Source of the DNA: Streptomyces sp. CT34
GTDB lineage: Bacteria; Actinomycetota; Actinomycetes; Streptomycetales; Streptomycetaceae
Reading direction: 5' to 3'
Length of the DNA: 64,000 nucleotides
Assembly: GCF_000805335.1 (NCBI RefSeq)
Contig: NZ_KN708638.1
Location: 7,587,356-7,651,355, forward strand
A program made the translations under genes and the position numbers. Positions 53,176 to 62,246 of this stretch are shown here, piece by piece. The first letter of the stretch is position 1. Every line of letters begins with the position of its first letter. A model generated the notes under the pieces. That model searched no databases and had not been told where the DNA came from. It saw only the letters and a program-made list of their open reading frames with translations.

Positions 53176-54348
53176 ATGACCGACTACGGCCCCCCGCCGG
53201 TGGACCGCAGGCTGCCCACCGAGGAAGCCCGGGACCTGATGACCCTGGTCCGTGAACTCGCCGAGCGCGAGATCCGGCCCACGGCCGCCGAGGAGGAGGA
53301 AGCCGGCCGCTTCCCGCGCGAGCTCTTCCGTCTGCTCTCGGAATCGGGACTGCTCTCCCTGCCGTACGCCGAGGAATTCGGCGGCGGCGACCAGCCCTAC
53401 GAGGTCTACCTCCAGGTCCTCGAAGAGCTCGCGGCGGCCCGGCTCACCGTCGGCCTCGGCGTCAGCGTGCACACCCTCGCCTGTCACGCGCTCGCCGGAT
53501 ACGGCACCAAGGAGCAGCGGGCCGAGCACCTCCCGGCCATGCTCGGCGGCGGACTCCTCGGTGCGTACTGCCTCTCCGAGCCCGCCTCCGGCTCCGACGC
53601 CGCCTCCCTGACCACCCGCGCCACCCGGCAGGGCGACTCCTGGACGATCGACGGCACCAAGGCGTGGATCACCCATGGCGGCGTGGCCGATTTCTATACG
53701 GTGCTCGCCCGCACCGGTGGCAGCGGCTCCCACGGCATCACCGCCTTCCTGGTGCCCGGCGACGCCGAGGGCCTCGGCGCCGCCCCGCCCGAGCGCAAGA
53801 TGGGCATGAAGGGCTCGCCGACCGCCCAGCTGCACTTCGACGGCGTCCGGGTCCCCGACTCCCGCCGCATCGGCGACGAGGGCCAGGGCTTCGCCATCGC
53901 GCTCTCCGCCCTGGACTCCGGCCGCCTCGGCATCGCGGCCTGCGCGGTCGGCGTCGCCCAGGCGGCCCTGGACGAGGCCCTCGCCTATGTCGCCGAGCGC
54001 CGCCAATTCGGCCGCCCCATCGCCGACTTCCAGGGCCTGCGCTTCATGCTGGCCGACATGGCCACCCAGGTGGAGGCGGGCCGCGCGCTCTACCTCGCCG
54101 CCGCCCGGCTCCGCGACGACGGCCGGCCGTTCGCCAAGGAGGCGGCGATGGCCAAGCTCTTCTGCACGGACGCCGCGATGCGGGTCACCACGGACGCCGT
54201 GCAGCTCCTCGGCGGCTACGGCTACACCCTCGACTTCCCCGCCGAGCGCTATATGCGCGAGGCCAAGGTCCTGCAGATCGTCGAGGGCACCAACCAGATC
54301 CAGCGGATGGTCATCGCCCGCCATGTCGCGGGGCCCGAGACGCACTGA
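53176..54348 (+). CDS. Acyl-CoA dehydrogenase
   Basis: FAD enzyme of 390 residues that introduces a trans-2 double bond into an acyl-CoA. Family blocks are GAYCLSEPASGSDAASLTTR, KAWITHGGVADFYTVLART, KMGMKGSPTAQLHFDGVRVP and QLLGGYGYTLDFPAERYMRE. The catalytic Glu is in LQIVEGTNQIQRMVIARH, the position used by short- and branched-chain members. The start has GGGAGGAGAG 5-8 bases upstream. A decayed phosphotransferase gene of the type often found next to acyl-CoA dehydrogenases lies downstream. A run of 11 G residues follows the stop. Confidence 0.9.
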   Translation: MTDYGPPPVDRRLPTEEARDLMTLVRELAEREIRPTAAEEEEAGRFPRELFRLLSESGLLSLPYAEEFGGGDQPYEVYLQVLEELAAARLTVGLGVSVHTLACHALAGYGTKEQRAEHLPAMLGGGLLGAYCLSEPASGSDAASLTTRATRQGDSWTIDGTKAWITHGGVADFYTVLARTGGSGSHGITAFLVPGDAEGLGAAPPERKMGMKGSPTAQLHFDGVRVPDSRRIGDEGQGFAIALSALDSGRLGIAACAVGVAQAALDEALAYVAERRQFGRPIADFQGLRFMLADMATQVEAGRALYLAAARLRDDGRPFAKEAAMAKLFCTDAAMRVTTDAVQLLGGYGYTLDFPAERYMREAKVLQIVEGTNQIQRMVIARHVAGPETH

Positions 54349-54395
54349 CCGGCGGGGGGGGGGGCCGGGGCGAGAGCATCCCGGCCCGGCCGGCC

Positions 54396-54671
54396 TCACA
54401 GCCGCCGACAGCCCGCCGCATCGCGCCGGAAGGTGTGCTGCGGCCCCCGTTCACGGGGATTCCAGCCGTGCTCGCGCGCTCTGCGGATCAGCGCCGCGAC
54501 CTCGCCCGGTGCGACGATCGTGCCGTGCTCCCGCCAGGTCACCATCCGCGCGCCGTCCCCGTCCGCCCAGCCGGCGACCACCGCCAGTCCGGCCGCGTCC
54601 GGCGAGACCACCCACCGGTACCGCGTCCCGTCGACGGTGATCAGCCGTGAACCGCGTACCGCCAGCGCCAT
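54396..54671 (-). CDS. Conserved small hypothetical protein
   Basis: Protein of 91 residues with no membrane segment. It begins MALAVRGSRLITVDGTRYRW followed by VVSPDAAGLAVVAGWADGDG and ends in a basic segment (AREHGWNPRERGPQHTFRRD). This pattern, a short beta-rich N-terminus with an RYRW motif, is frequent in Streptomyces small proteins of unknown function. The ATG at 54671 has no strong ribosome site. No partner gene is evident. Confidence 0.65.
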   Translation of the reverse strand: MALAVRGSRLITVDGTRYRWVVSPDAAGLAVVAGWADGDGARMVTWREHGTIVAPGEVAALIRRAREHGWNPRERGPQHTFRRDAAGCRRL

Positions 54672-54794
54672 CCGATACCCCCGTTCTTCGTCATGGCCCG
54701 AGCCGACGGCTGGCTACCCCCCCGACGTCATGTCCTCTACGTACGAGGGGAGTTGACTGCACTCGGCCACCGACGCCGAACGCGCCCCCCGGAA

Positions 54795-55140
54795 GTCGCC
54801 GGCATCGCCATCCTCGCCCGGCTGCATGGCCAACTCCGCGCCGCCCCGGCCGAGTTCCTCAGCGCACCCGCCATCGGCAAGCGCCCTGCGTCGCACGTCG
54901 TGGCCCAACGCGCCCACTGCTCATGATTTGTTGACGGCCTTCCGAGCTCACCACTCATCCCCCTCGTCGAGCGCGGCTTCGACCGGCCGACCGACCACTG
55001 GCCGCGGGATCCGGGCGAGACGCTGGTGACCGGGGGCGACGCCCGGATCGGCAACATCGTCCACGACGGGTTCGAGCCGGCTGCGGTGCTCGACCGGGAG
55101 ATGGCCGCGCTCGACCCCCGCGAACTCGCCCTCGGATGCT
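54795..55140 (+). pseudogene. Decayed phosphotransferase (APH-fold) gene
   Basis: In one frame this reads ILARLHGQLRAAPAEFLSAP, then an in-frame TGA at 54924-54926 after AQRAHCS. The same frame continues with SSPLIPLVERGF, LVTGGDARIGNIVHDGFEPA and AVLDREMAALDPRELALG. These match the central part of aminoglycoside-phosphotransferase-fold proteins usually encoded beside acyl-CoA dehydrogenases; GDARIGN carries the metal-binding Asn, and VLDWEMA is the expected form of the DFG-equivalent. The ATP-binding N-terminus and the C-terminus are missing. It is a relic of a partner of the acyl-CoA dehydrogenase at 53.2 kb. Confidence 0.65.
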
Positions 55141-55183
55141 CGCCGGCCGCTATCGGTGAGCCCGTCGCGGCCGGCGTACCGGC

Positions 55184-55600
55184 TCAGCCGCGGCGGCGCA
55201 TCCGCGGCACCCGGGCCGGCCGCTCACCGATGCCGCCCACGTGCGAGAACGGCTGACGCCGCCAGTCCAGGCCCGCGGGAAGCGTCAACAGCATGGCCGC
55301 GTCCTGTTCCTGAGTCCCCATCATGTCCTCGGTCTCCGGGGCGTCGGCCGCCGCCCGGCCGGAACCCTGGCACACGGTCAGGCCGAACGGGTTCCACGGC
55401 GACGGGCACAGCGCGTGCTCCGGGAGCCTGTCCTCGTCCGCCAGCAGCCCGATCGGCTGCCCGCAGTCCGGGCAGGTCACGCGGTAGATCTCGTAGGTGT
55501 CGAAGGAATCGTACGCACCGTCGTCGGCGGGGAAGCCGAGACTGTCGCCCTCCTGAACGCCGGCGTTCGCTGCGGCGGAGTCCTGCTCAAGGCGTCGCAT
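55184..55600 (-). CDS. Hypothetical protein with a CPxC zinc-ribbon-like pair
   Basis: Soluble protein of 138 residues. The middle part has YRVTCPDCGQPIGLLADEDR and then HALCPSPWNPFGLTVCQGSG, so four cysteines could bind zinc. The rest is acidic and low in complexity. I place the start at 55600 because GAGGGG lies 8 bases upstream; an ATG three codons earlier overlaps that ribosome site. No family was recognised. It is divergent from the AsnC regulator gene. Confidence 0.6.
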   Translation of the reverse strand: MRRLEQDSAAANAGVQEGDSLGFPADDGAYDSFDTYEIYRVTCPDCGQPIGLLADEDRLPEHALCPSPWNPFGLTVCQGSGRAAADAPETEDMMGTQEQDAAMLLTLPAGLDWRRQPFSHVGGIGERPARVPRMRRRG

Positions 55601-55822
55601 GATGTCCATCCCCCTCGGGTGGGCCACTCGGACCGCTGACTTCCAACGTGTGACCGGCGGTCTCGGCCAACACCAGCAATGCCCTTCATGCCGGGCGCAT
55701 AATCGCCGGCGCCCCGCGGAGCCGGTGTCACAGGTGTGGCATTGCTCACACGGCGGGGTGTGTGGGTGTCCACGATCCGGCGCACCGTGCGCATATGCGC
55801 CCGCGCGCAGTAGGTTGAGCGG

Positions 55823-56263
55823 GTGGAGGAGTTGGACCGACAAATCGTGGATCTGCTCGTCAAGGACGGGCGGATGAGCTACACCGACCTGGGCAAGGCC
55901 ACCGGCCTGTCCACCTCGGCGGTGCACCAGCGGGTGCGCCGCCTGGAGCAGCGCGGTGTCATCCGCGGCTATGCCGCCATCGTCGACCCCGAAGCCGTGG
56001 GCCTGCCGCTCACCGCCTTCATCTCGGTCAAACCCTTCGACCCCAGCGCCCCGGACGACATCTCCGACCGGCTCGCCGAGGTCCCCGAGCTGGAGGCGTG
56101 CCACAGCGTCGCCGGCGACGAGAACTACATCCTCAAGGTCCGGGTCGCCACCCCCCTGGAGCTGGAGCACCTGCTCACCCGTATCCGCACCCTGGCCGGT
56201 GTCTCGACCCGTACGACGGTGGTGCTCTCCACCCCGTACGAGGCCCGTCCGCCGCGCATCTGA
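55823..56263 (+). CDS. Lrp/AsnC-family transcriptional regulator
   Basis: Protein of 146 residues. The DNA-binding part is LDRQIVDLLVKDGRMSYTDL, GKATGLSTSAVHQRVRRLEQ, and the ligand-binding RAM domain holds CHSVAGDENYILKVRVATP. It probably forms octamers and senses an amino acid. The start is GTG 55823 without a clear ribosome site, perhaps leaderless. The amidohydrolase gene follows 70 bases later in the same direction and is a candidate target. Confidence 0.85.
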   Translation: MEELDRQIVDLLVKDGRMSYTDLGKATGLSTSAVHQRVRRLEQRGVIRGYAAIVDPEAVGLPLTAFISVKPFDPSAPDDISDRLAEVPELEACHSVAGDENYILKVRVATPLELEHLLTRIRTLAGVSTRTTVVLSTPYEARPPRI

Positions 56264-56333
56264 CCTGACTGCCCGTCGCCCGAGCGGACCCCCGGGCGCC
56301 GGCCCGCCCCGCGCAGGCGCCAGACTGTCCGTT

Positions 56334-57983
56334 ATGAGCGAGCACATCCCCGACCCCGCCGGGCGGACCCGGCCCCGTACCGTCCTCCTCCGGGGCGGTG
56401 AGGTGCACAGCCCCGCGGACCCCTTCGCCACCGCGATGGTCATCGAGGGCGACCGGATCGCCTGGGTCGGCGAGGAGGGCGCGGCGGACTCGTTCGCCGA
56501 CGGCGTCGACGAGACCGTTCACCTCGACGGCGCACTGGTCACCCCGGCGTTCACGGACGCACATGTGCACACCACGGCCACCGGGTTGGCGCTCACCGGC
56601 CTCGACCTGTCCGCCGCCAGCACCCTGTCCGGCGCACTCGCCCGCATCCGCGAGTACGCCGCCGCGCGCCCCGCGGACACCGTGCTGCTCGGCCACGGCT
56701 GGGACGCCAGCGCCTGGCCCGAAGGCCGCCCGCCGTCCCGTGCCGAACTGGACGCCGCCACCGGGGGGCGCCCCCTCTATCTCACCCGCGTCGACGTGCA
56801 CTCCGCGGTCGTCACCACCGCCCTGCTCGACCTGGTCCCCGGCATCCGCGAGCGGTCCGGCTGGCACCCCGACGCTCCGCTCACCGGGGACGCGCACCAC
56901 GCCGCACGGGCCGCCGCCCACGCCACCGTCACCCCCGCCCAGCGTGCCGACGCGCAGGCCACCGCGCTCGCCCGGGCCGCCTCCCTGGGTATCGGCAGCC
57001 TCCATGAATGCGCCGGCCCGGACATCTCCGGCGAGGACGACTTCACCGCCCTGCTCGCCCTGGCCGCCGACGGCCGCGGTCCCCGCGTCATCGGCTACTG
57101 GGCCGAGTTGATCGCATCCGCAAAGGACGCCGAGCGGATCCGTGAGCTCGGCGCGGCCGGCGCCGCCGGCGACCTGTTCGCCGATGGCTCGCTCGGCTCG
57201 CACACCGCCCATCTGCACGCCCCGTACGCCGACGCCGGCCACACCGGCACCGCGCACATCGACGCGGCGGCCGTCGCCGCCCATGTCGCCGCCTGCACCG
57301 AGGCCGGACTCCAGGCCGGGTTCCACGCCATCGGCGACGCGGCGCTGACCGCGGTCACCGACGGCGTCCGTACCGCCGCCGACACCGTCGGCCTGGAGCG
57401 CATCCGGGCCGCCCGGCACCGCGTCGAGCACGCCGAGATGCTGACCGAGGCCACCATCGCCGCCTTCGCCGACCTGGCCCTGACCGCCTCCGTCCAGCCC
57501 GCCTTCGACGCGGCCTGGGGCGGCGCCGACGGGATGTACGCGACCCGCCTGGGCGCCGACCGGGCCCGCACCCTCAACCCGTACGCCGCCCTGCTCAAGG
57601 CCGGCGTCCCGCTCGCCCTCGGATCCGACAGCCCGGTCACCCCGCTCGACCCCTGGGGCACCCTGCGCGCAGCGGTCTTCCACCGCACCCCCGCCCACGG
57701 CATCTCCGCCCGTGCCGCGTTCACCGCGCACACCCGCGGCGGCTGGCGCGCCATCGGCCGCGACGACGCGGGCGTCCTGGTGCCCGGCGCACCCGCCGAC
57801 TACGCGGTCTGGCAGACCGGCGACCTGATCGTCCAGGCCCCCGATGAGCGCGTCCAGCGCTGGTCGACCGACCCCCGCTCCGGCACCCCGGGCCTGCCCG
57901 ATCTCAGCCCCGGCAACGACCTCCCGGTGTGCCTGCGCACGGTCGTCGGCGGGCGGACCATCTTCGACCGGCCGAAAGAGTGA
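56334..57983 (+). CDS. YtcJ-type metal-dependent amidohydrolase
   Basis: Protein of 549 residues of the amidohydrolase superfamily. The first metal site is FTDAHVHTTATG; further ligands are in AGFHAIGDAALTAV and RHRVEHAEMLTE, and the catalytic Asp is in LALGSDSPVTPLDPW. The N-terminal beta-sandwich (VLLRGGEVHSPADPFATAMV) and the C-terminal return strand (GNDLPVCLRTVVGGRTIFDR) complete the fold. Members hydrolyse varied amides or formamides; the substrate is unknown. It follows the AsnC gene and may be regulated by it. Confidence 0.85.
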   Translation: MSEHIPDPAGRTRPRTVLLRGGEVHSPADPFATAMVIEGDRIAWVGEEGAADSFADGVDETVHLDGALVTPAFTDAHVHTTATGLALTGLDLSAASTLSGALARIREYAAARPADTVLLGHGWDASAWPEGRPPSRAELDAATGGRPLYLTRVDVHSAVVTTALLDLVPGIRERSGWHPDAPLTGDAHHAARAAAHATVTPAQRADAQATALARAASLGIGSLHECAGPDISGEDDFTALLALAADGRGPRVIGYWAELIASAKDAERIRELGAAGAAGDLFADGSLGSHTAHLHAPYADAGHTGTAHIDAAAVAAHVAACTEAGLQAGFHAIGDAALTAVTDGVRTAADTVGLERIRAARHRVEHAEMLTEATIAAFADLALTASVQPAFDAAWGGADGMYATRLGADRARTLNPYAALLKAGVPLALGSDSPVTPLDPWGTLRAAVFHRTPAHGISARAAFTAHTRGGWRAIGRDDAGVLVPGAPADYAVWQTGDLIVQAPDERVQRWSTDPRSGTPGLPDLSPGNDLPVCLRTVVGGRTIFDRPKE

Positions 57984-58483
57984 CATCGCACAGGCAGGTG
58001 CCGCCGGAGGCCGTGCCCGAACCTGCTTGCCCTGCCTGGGCAGGCTCGGCACTGACCTGGGACGACGCGAAAACGACGCATGCGGAGCGACTGTTGACAG
58101 CAGGCGGCCGTGGGCCGGTAGGTTCGGCCGAGTCCACCACAGGACGTCCGACCGCGAGACCGCCGCGCAGTCGTCGATCGCAGCTGGGCCATGGGGCGGC
58201 GAGCCATCCGGCACACCGCCACTGGGAGCCAGGTCCAGCTTCAGCGGCACGGGGCGATGGATAGGTCGGTCGGCAGGTGCGACCCGGGTGGGGCCCGGCG
58301 CTCAGTAGACAACGGCTCTCGGTCGACCCGCAGCCAGCGGGTCCCAGGTCGGCCCGAAGGGTGCCGGGCCCCGATCCGCACCCCTCCGCGGCCCGTTCCG
58401 CCCGCGTACCCCGCCCCCGCGACGGCGGCCCTCCGATGTACGGTCAGCTGACTACCGCACGACCTGCAGGAAGGCCCGCGACC
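57984..58483. other. Intergenic region upstream of lnt
   Basis: About 500 bases without a credible gene. It contains a candidate promoter: TTGACA at 58094-58099 and TAGGTT at 58119-58124 with a 19-base spacer, which would leave a leader of about 350 bases before lnt. No riboswitch-like fold was recognised. Confidence 0.4.
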
Positions 58484-60157
58484 GTGCCATCGGGTTCCGA
58501 TACCACCGCAGAAGCCGTCGGCGGCACCGCGCCCGGCAGCCCGGTGGCGCCCACCGCGTCGGATGCCGCCGACGACGCCCGGCGCCCCGGCCGCGCCCGC
58601 CGGCTGGCCGCGCTCGCCCGCCGCGAGGCGCCGCGCACCGGCCTCGCGGTCGTCGCCGGCCTCGCACTCGGCCTGGCCTTCCCGCCGTACGGGGTGTGGC
58701 CGCTCTCGCTGGTCGCGGTGGCCGCGCTGTCGCTGCTGACCCGCGGTCGGACCGCGCGCCAGGGCGCCTGGACGGGCTTCGTCTTCGGGCTGCCGTTCTT
58801 CCTGCTGCTGCTCAAGTGGCTGCAGGTGATCGGCTGGGACGCGGTGGTGGGGCTGTCCGTCGCCGAGTCGCTGTTCGTGGTGCTGATGGGGGCGGGGCTG
58901 GCGCTCACCTCGCGGCTGCCGGCCTGGCCGGTGTGGGCCGCATGCCTGTGGGTCGCCCAGGAATGGGCCCGCGACCGGCTCCCGTTCGGCGGCTTCCCCT
59001 GGGGCCGGCTGGCGTTCGCCAACACGGGCTCGCCGTTCACCCCGCTCGCTGCGCTCGGCGGTGCGCCGCTGGTGACCTTCGCGGTCGCGCTGGCCGGTGC
59101 GCTGCTGGCCGCCTGCGCGGTCACCCTCTGGGGGCTGCGCGGCAACGGCACGGTGCGCCGGGCGGTCCCGGCGCTGGAGGCGTTCGGGCTCGCCGCCGCG
59201 GTCACCCTGGCCGGTCTGGCGGTGCCGGTCCCCACCAAGGCCGACGACAGCGTCGACATCGCCGTCGTCCAGGGCAATGTCCAGCGGCCCGGGATGGACT
59301 TCCTTGGCCGCCCGTTGCAGATCCTGGACAACCACGCCCGTGCCACCGAGAAGCTCGCCGACGACATCAAGCACCACCGCGCGAAGAAGCCGGACCTGGT
59401 CATCTGGCCGGAGAACTCCTCCGACCTGGACCCGTTCCAGTACCCGCAGGCGTACGACCGGATCGACGCGGCGGTCAAGGCGATCGGCGTCCCCGTCCTC
59501 GTCGGCGCCCTGGTCGACCATCCGACCAAGCCGGGCTATGTCTTCAACGAGGGCATCGTGTGGGACCCCGGGACCGGGCCGGGCGCTTCGTACACCAAGC
59601 AGCATCCGGTGCCGTTCGGCGAGTACGTGCCGTTCCGCGCCCAGCTCAGCAAGATCATCACGCGCTTCCAGCGGGTGCCCCGCGACTTCTACCCGGGCGA
59701 CCACACCGGCCTGTTGAAGGTCGGCCCGGCCCGGCTCGGCGATGTCATCTGCTTCGAGGTCGCCTACGACGAGATCGTGCACGACACCGTCGGCGCCGGG
59801 GCCCGTGCCCTGGTGATCCAGACCAACAACGCCACCTACGGACACACCGGCCAGCCCGAGCAGCAGCTGGCGATGTCCAAGCTGCGGGCCGTCGAGCACG
59901 GCCGCGCGGTGGTCACCGCGGCCACGAGCGGAATCAGCGCGGTGGTCGCTCCGGACGGAACGATTACGCACCAGATTCCCGAATTCACCCAGGGTGTCGT
60001 GTCGGCGCGCATCCCCCTGCGCGACGAAACGACGCTCGCCGACCGCATTGGCGCGGCTCCCGAGTGGGTGCTCGCTATCGTGGGCCTCCTGTCCTGCGGG
60101 ACTGCTGTGGTCAGTGGTCGGCGTGGGCGTACGAAGGACGAGAAGGGACAGCAGTGA
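58484..60157 (+). CDS. lnt: Apolipoprotein N-acyltransferase
   Basis: Membrane enzyme of 557 residues that adds the third acyl chain to the N-terminal Cys of lipoproteins. About six helices in the first 250 residues precede a nitrilase-like domain with the catalytic triad: Glu in VIWPENSSDLDP, Lys in YTKQHPVPFGEYVP and Cys in GDVICFEVAYDE. I place the start at GTG 58484, which has AGGAAGG upstream; the longer reading from ATG 58436 lacks a ribosome site. The stop overlaps the next gene. In Mycobacterium tuberculosis the corresponding activities are fused (Lnt-Ppm1); here they are separate but overlapping genes. Confidence 0.88.
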   Translation: MPSGSDTTAEAVGGTAPGSPVAPTASDAADDARRPGRARRLAALARREAPRTGLAVVAGLALGLAFPPYGVWPLSLVAVAALSLLTRGRTARQGAWTGFVFGLPFFLLLLKWLQVIGWDAVVGLSVAESLFVVLMGAGLALTSRLPAWPVWAACLWVAQEWARDRLPFGGFPWGRLAFANTGSPFTPLAALGGAPLVTFAVALAGALLAACAVTLWGLRGNGTVRRAVPALEAFGLAAAVTLAGLAVPVPTKADDSVDIAVVQGNVQRPGMDFLGRPLQILDNHARATEKLADDIKHHRAKKPDLVIWPENSSDLDPFQYPQAYDRIDAAVKAIGVPVLVGALVDHPTKPGYVFNEGIVWDPGTGPGASYTKQHPVPFGEYVPFRAQLSKIITRFQRVPRDFYPGDHTGLLKVGPARLGDVICFEVAYDEIVHDTVGAGARALVIQTNNATYGHTGQPEQQLAMSKLRAVEHGRAVVTAATSGISAVVAPDGTITHQIPEFTQGVVSARIPLRDETTLADRIGAAPEWVLAIVGLLSCGTAVVSGRRGRTKDEKGQQ

Positions 60158-60909
60158 CAGACGGTCAGCGGCAGTACGGCCCCCTCGGCAGCACGTTGGT
60201 GATCATTCCGACGTACAACGAGGCGGAGAACATCAAGCCGATCGTCTCGCGGGTGCGGTCCGCCGTCCCCGAGGCGCACGTCCTCGTCGCGGACGACAAC
60301 AGCCCGGACGGCACCGGCAAGCTCGCCGACGAGCTGGCCGCCGAGGACGAGCGGGTACACGTCCTGCACCGCAAGGGCAAGGAGGGGCTGGGCGCCGCCT
60401 ACCTCGCCGGCTTCCGGTGGGGCATCGACCACGGCCATGACGTCCTGGTGGAGATGGACGCGGACGGCTCCCACCAGCCCGAGGAGCTGCCGCGGCTGCT
60501 CACCGCCCTCAAGGGTGCCGATCTGGTGCTGGGCTCGCGCTGGGTGCCGGGCGGCCGGGTGGTGAACTGGCCCAAGCACCGCGAGTTCCTCTCCCGCGGC
60601 GGCAGCACGTACTCCCGGATCATGCTGGACGTGCCGATCCGCGATGTGACCGGCGGCTTCCGGGCGTTCCGGGCCGCGACCCTGAAGGGTCTGGGCCTGG
60701 ACGAGGTGGCGTCGCAGGGCTACTGCTTCCAGGTCGACCTCGCGCGGCGTGCCGTGCGGGCGGGCTTCCACGTCGTCGAGGTTCCGATCACCTTCATCGA
60801 GCGGGAGCTGGGCGACAGCAAGATGAGCCGTGACATCGTCGTGGAGGCCCTGTGGCGGATCACCGCGTGGGGCGTCGGCTCCCGGGTGGACAAGATCCGC
60901 AGGCGCTGA
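60154..60909 (+). CDS. ppm1: Polyprenol-phosphate mannose synthase
   Basis: GT2 glycosyltransferase of 251 residues that makes polyprenyl-phosphate-mannose from GDP-mannose. Its family blocks are LVIIPTYNEAENI, VLVADDNSPDGTG, VLVEMDADGSHQPEELPRLL (the metal-binding DAD) and DLVLGSRWVPGG; QVDLARRAVRAGFHVVEVPI marks the C-terminal region. There are no membrane helices, so the Lnt protein may hold it at the membrane, as in the fused mycobacterial enzyme. The GTG start overlaps the lnt stop (GTGA) and has AGAAGGGA before it. Its product is the donor for protein O-mannosylation and other envelope mannosylation. Confidence 0.85.
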   Translation: MTDGQRQYGPLGSTLVIIPTYNEAENIKPIVSRVRSAVPEAHVLVADDNSPDGTGKLADELAAEDERVHVLHRKGKEGLGAAYLAGFRWGIDHGHDVLVEMDADGSHQPEELPRLLTALKGADLVLGSRWVPGGRVVNWPKHREFLSRGGSTYSRIMLDVPIRDVTGGFRAFRAATLKGLGLDEVASQGYCFQVDLARRAVRAGFHVVEVPITFIERELGDSKMSRDIVVEALWRITAWGVGSRVDKIRRR

Positions 60910-60943
60910 CCCGGATGCCGGCCGGGCCAGGCACACTTGTGGC

Positions 60944-61513
60944 ATGACGTTCGGAGCCACCCCACCCCCCAGCCCCCAGCAGCACCGATCGCGCGCCCGC
61001 CGGTTCGTCCCGTTGGGCGTCGCCGCCTGGATGGTGCTGGAGATCTGGCTGCTGACCGTGGTCGCCGGGGCCACCAGCGGGCTGACGGTGTTTCTGCTAC
61101 TCGTCGCGGGCGTGATCGCCGGCGGCGCGGTGATCAAGCGGGCCGGCCGCCGGGCCTGGCGGAATCTCACCGAGAGCCTCCAGTCCGGCGGCGCCCCGGC
61201 GGCCCCGCAGGAGGCTGGCTCGTCGGGCACCGGCAACACCCTCCCGATGATCGGCGGGCTGCTGCTGATGCTGCCGGGCCTGCTGTCGGACGTGCTCGGA
61301 CTGCTCTGCCTCTTCCCGCCGACCGGGCGGCTGATCCTGCGCGGCGGCGACAAGCTGCTGACCCGTTCCGGGTCCTACGCGCCCGGTTCCCTCGGCGACG
61401 CCTACCAGCAGGCGCGGATGCACCGCCCGGACGGCAAGATCGTCCAGGGTGAGGTCATCCGTGACGACGGGCCCCCGGCCGCGCGCCGCCAGGACCCGCC
61501 GCTGACCGGCTGA
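60944..61513 (+). CDS. FxsA-family membrane protein
   Basis: Protein of 189 residues. Hydrophobic segments are VPLGVAAWMVLEIWLLTVVA, LTVFLLLVAGVIAGGAVIKR and MIGGLLLMLPGLLSDVLGLL; the Gly-Gly-Leu-Leu-Met-Leu-Pro-Gly pattern is typical of FxsA, a family first known from suppression of phage F exclusion. The C-terminal cytosolic tail (GKIVQGEVIRDDG) is usual in actinobacteria. It follows ppm1 by 34 bases and is probably in the same operon, with a strong terminator after it. Its function is not well defined. Confidence 0.85.
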   Translation: MTFGATPPPSPQQHRSRARRFVPLGVAAWMVLEIWLLTVVAGATSGLTVFLLLVAGVIAGGAVIKRAGRRAWRNLTESLQSGGAPAAPQEAGSSGTGNTLPMIGGLLLMLPGLLSDVLGLLCLFPPTGRLILRGGDKLLTRSGSYAPGSLGDAYQQARMHRPDGKIVQGEVIRDDGPPAARRQDPPLTG

Positions 61514-61540
61514 CACCGCCGCGGACGGCGCGGAAAGCAC

Positions 61541-61577
61541 AAGGGCCGGGCCACCGGAGATCGGTGGCCCGGCCCTT
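61541..61577. terminator. Strong bidirectional terminator
   Basis: A perfect 16-bp stem (61541-61556 with 61562-61577, arm AAGGGCCGGGCCACCG) closes a 5-base loop. It lies between the convergent fxsA and rbpA genes, 27 bases from each stop. Confidence 0.85.
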
Positions 61578-61603
61578 CTGCGCCGCTCGGCGCAGCCCGC
61601 TTG

Positions 61604-61981
61604 TCAGGCGGACTTGCGGTTGCTGTCGCGCGGGTGCACGGCAATGTTCATGGTGCCGGAGCGCAGGACGGCCAGCCGCTCGGCCAGCACCTCCTCGAGC
61701 TCCTCGCGGGTCCGCCGCTCCATGAGCATGTCCCAGTGCGTACGCGCGGGCTTGCCCTTCTTCTCCTCAGGGCCATCCCCATCCACCAGAAGGGAGGGTG
61801 CGCCGCATACCTTGCACTCCCACTCCGGCGGAATCTCGGCCTCAACCGAGAACGGCATCTCGAATCGATGTCCGTTCTGGCATGCGTACTCCACCGCCTG
61901 GCGCGGGGCCAGGTCGATGCCGCGGTCGGTCTCGTAGCTGGTCACCACGAGTCGCGTGCCGCGGAGAGCTCGCTCACTCAT
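61604..61981 (-). CDS. rbpA: RNA polymerase-binding protein RbpA
   Basis: Protein of 125 residues that binds RNA polymerase and principal sigma factors and helps open promoters. The zinc-binding core is YACQNGHRFEMPFSVEAEIP followed by WECKVCGAPSLLVD; the C-terminal sigma-interacting part is RTHWDMLMERRTREELEEVL. Length and sequence fit the family throughout. In S. coelicolor rbpA belongs to the SigR regulon, and a matching promoter is present upstream here. Confidence 0.92.
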   Translation of the reverse strand: MSERALRGTRLVVTSYETDRGIDLAPRQAVEYACQNGHRFEMPFSVEAEIPPEWECKVCGAPSLLVDGDGPEEKKGKPARTHWDMLMERRTREELEEVLAERLAVLRSGTMNIAVHPRDSNRKSA

Positions 61982-62042
61982 GAATCGTGCCTCCCGGGCT
62001 TGTCGCCCACAGGACAGGTGTCGCTGTCGTCGTCATCCGGTC

Positions 62043-62069
62043 AACGTCCGGTCGGCGGTGAAGATTCCC
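62043..62069 (-). promoter_or_regulatory. SigR-type promoter of rbpA
   Basis: On the minus strand GGGAAT (62069-62064) is followed after exactly 18 bases by GTT (62045-62043), the SigR consensus GGGAAT-N18-GTT. It lies about 60 bases before the rbpA start codon, which ties rbpA to the thiol-oxidative stress response. Confidence 0.75.
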
Positions 62070-62246
62070 GTCATCGGGACATGCGTCGCCTGCGTCGCCC
62101 GTCGTGCCGCCCCTTGTTGTACCCACCAACGCCCGGTTTGTCACATCTGGCAGCAGATGTCACCCAGCGCCTCACGGAGTTGAGCGCGCAGTAACGGTCC
62201 GCCTGGTGAGCCAAAGGCGTACACTACCGGCCCGCACGCCCAGGAG

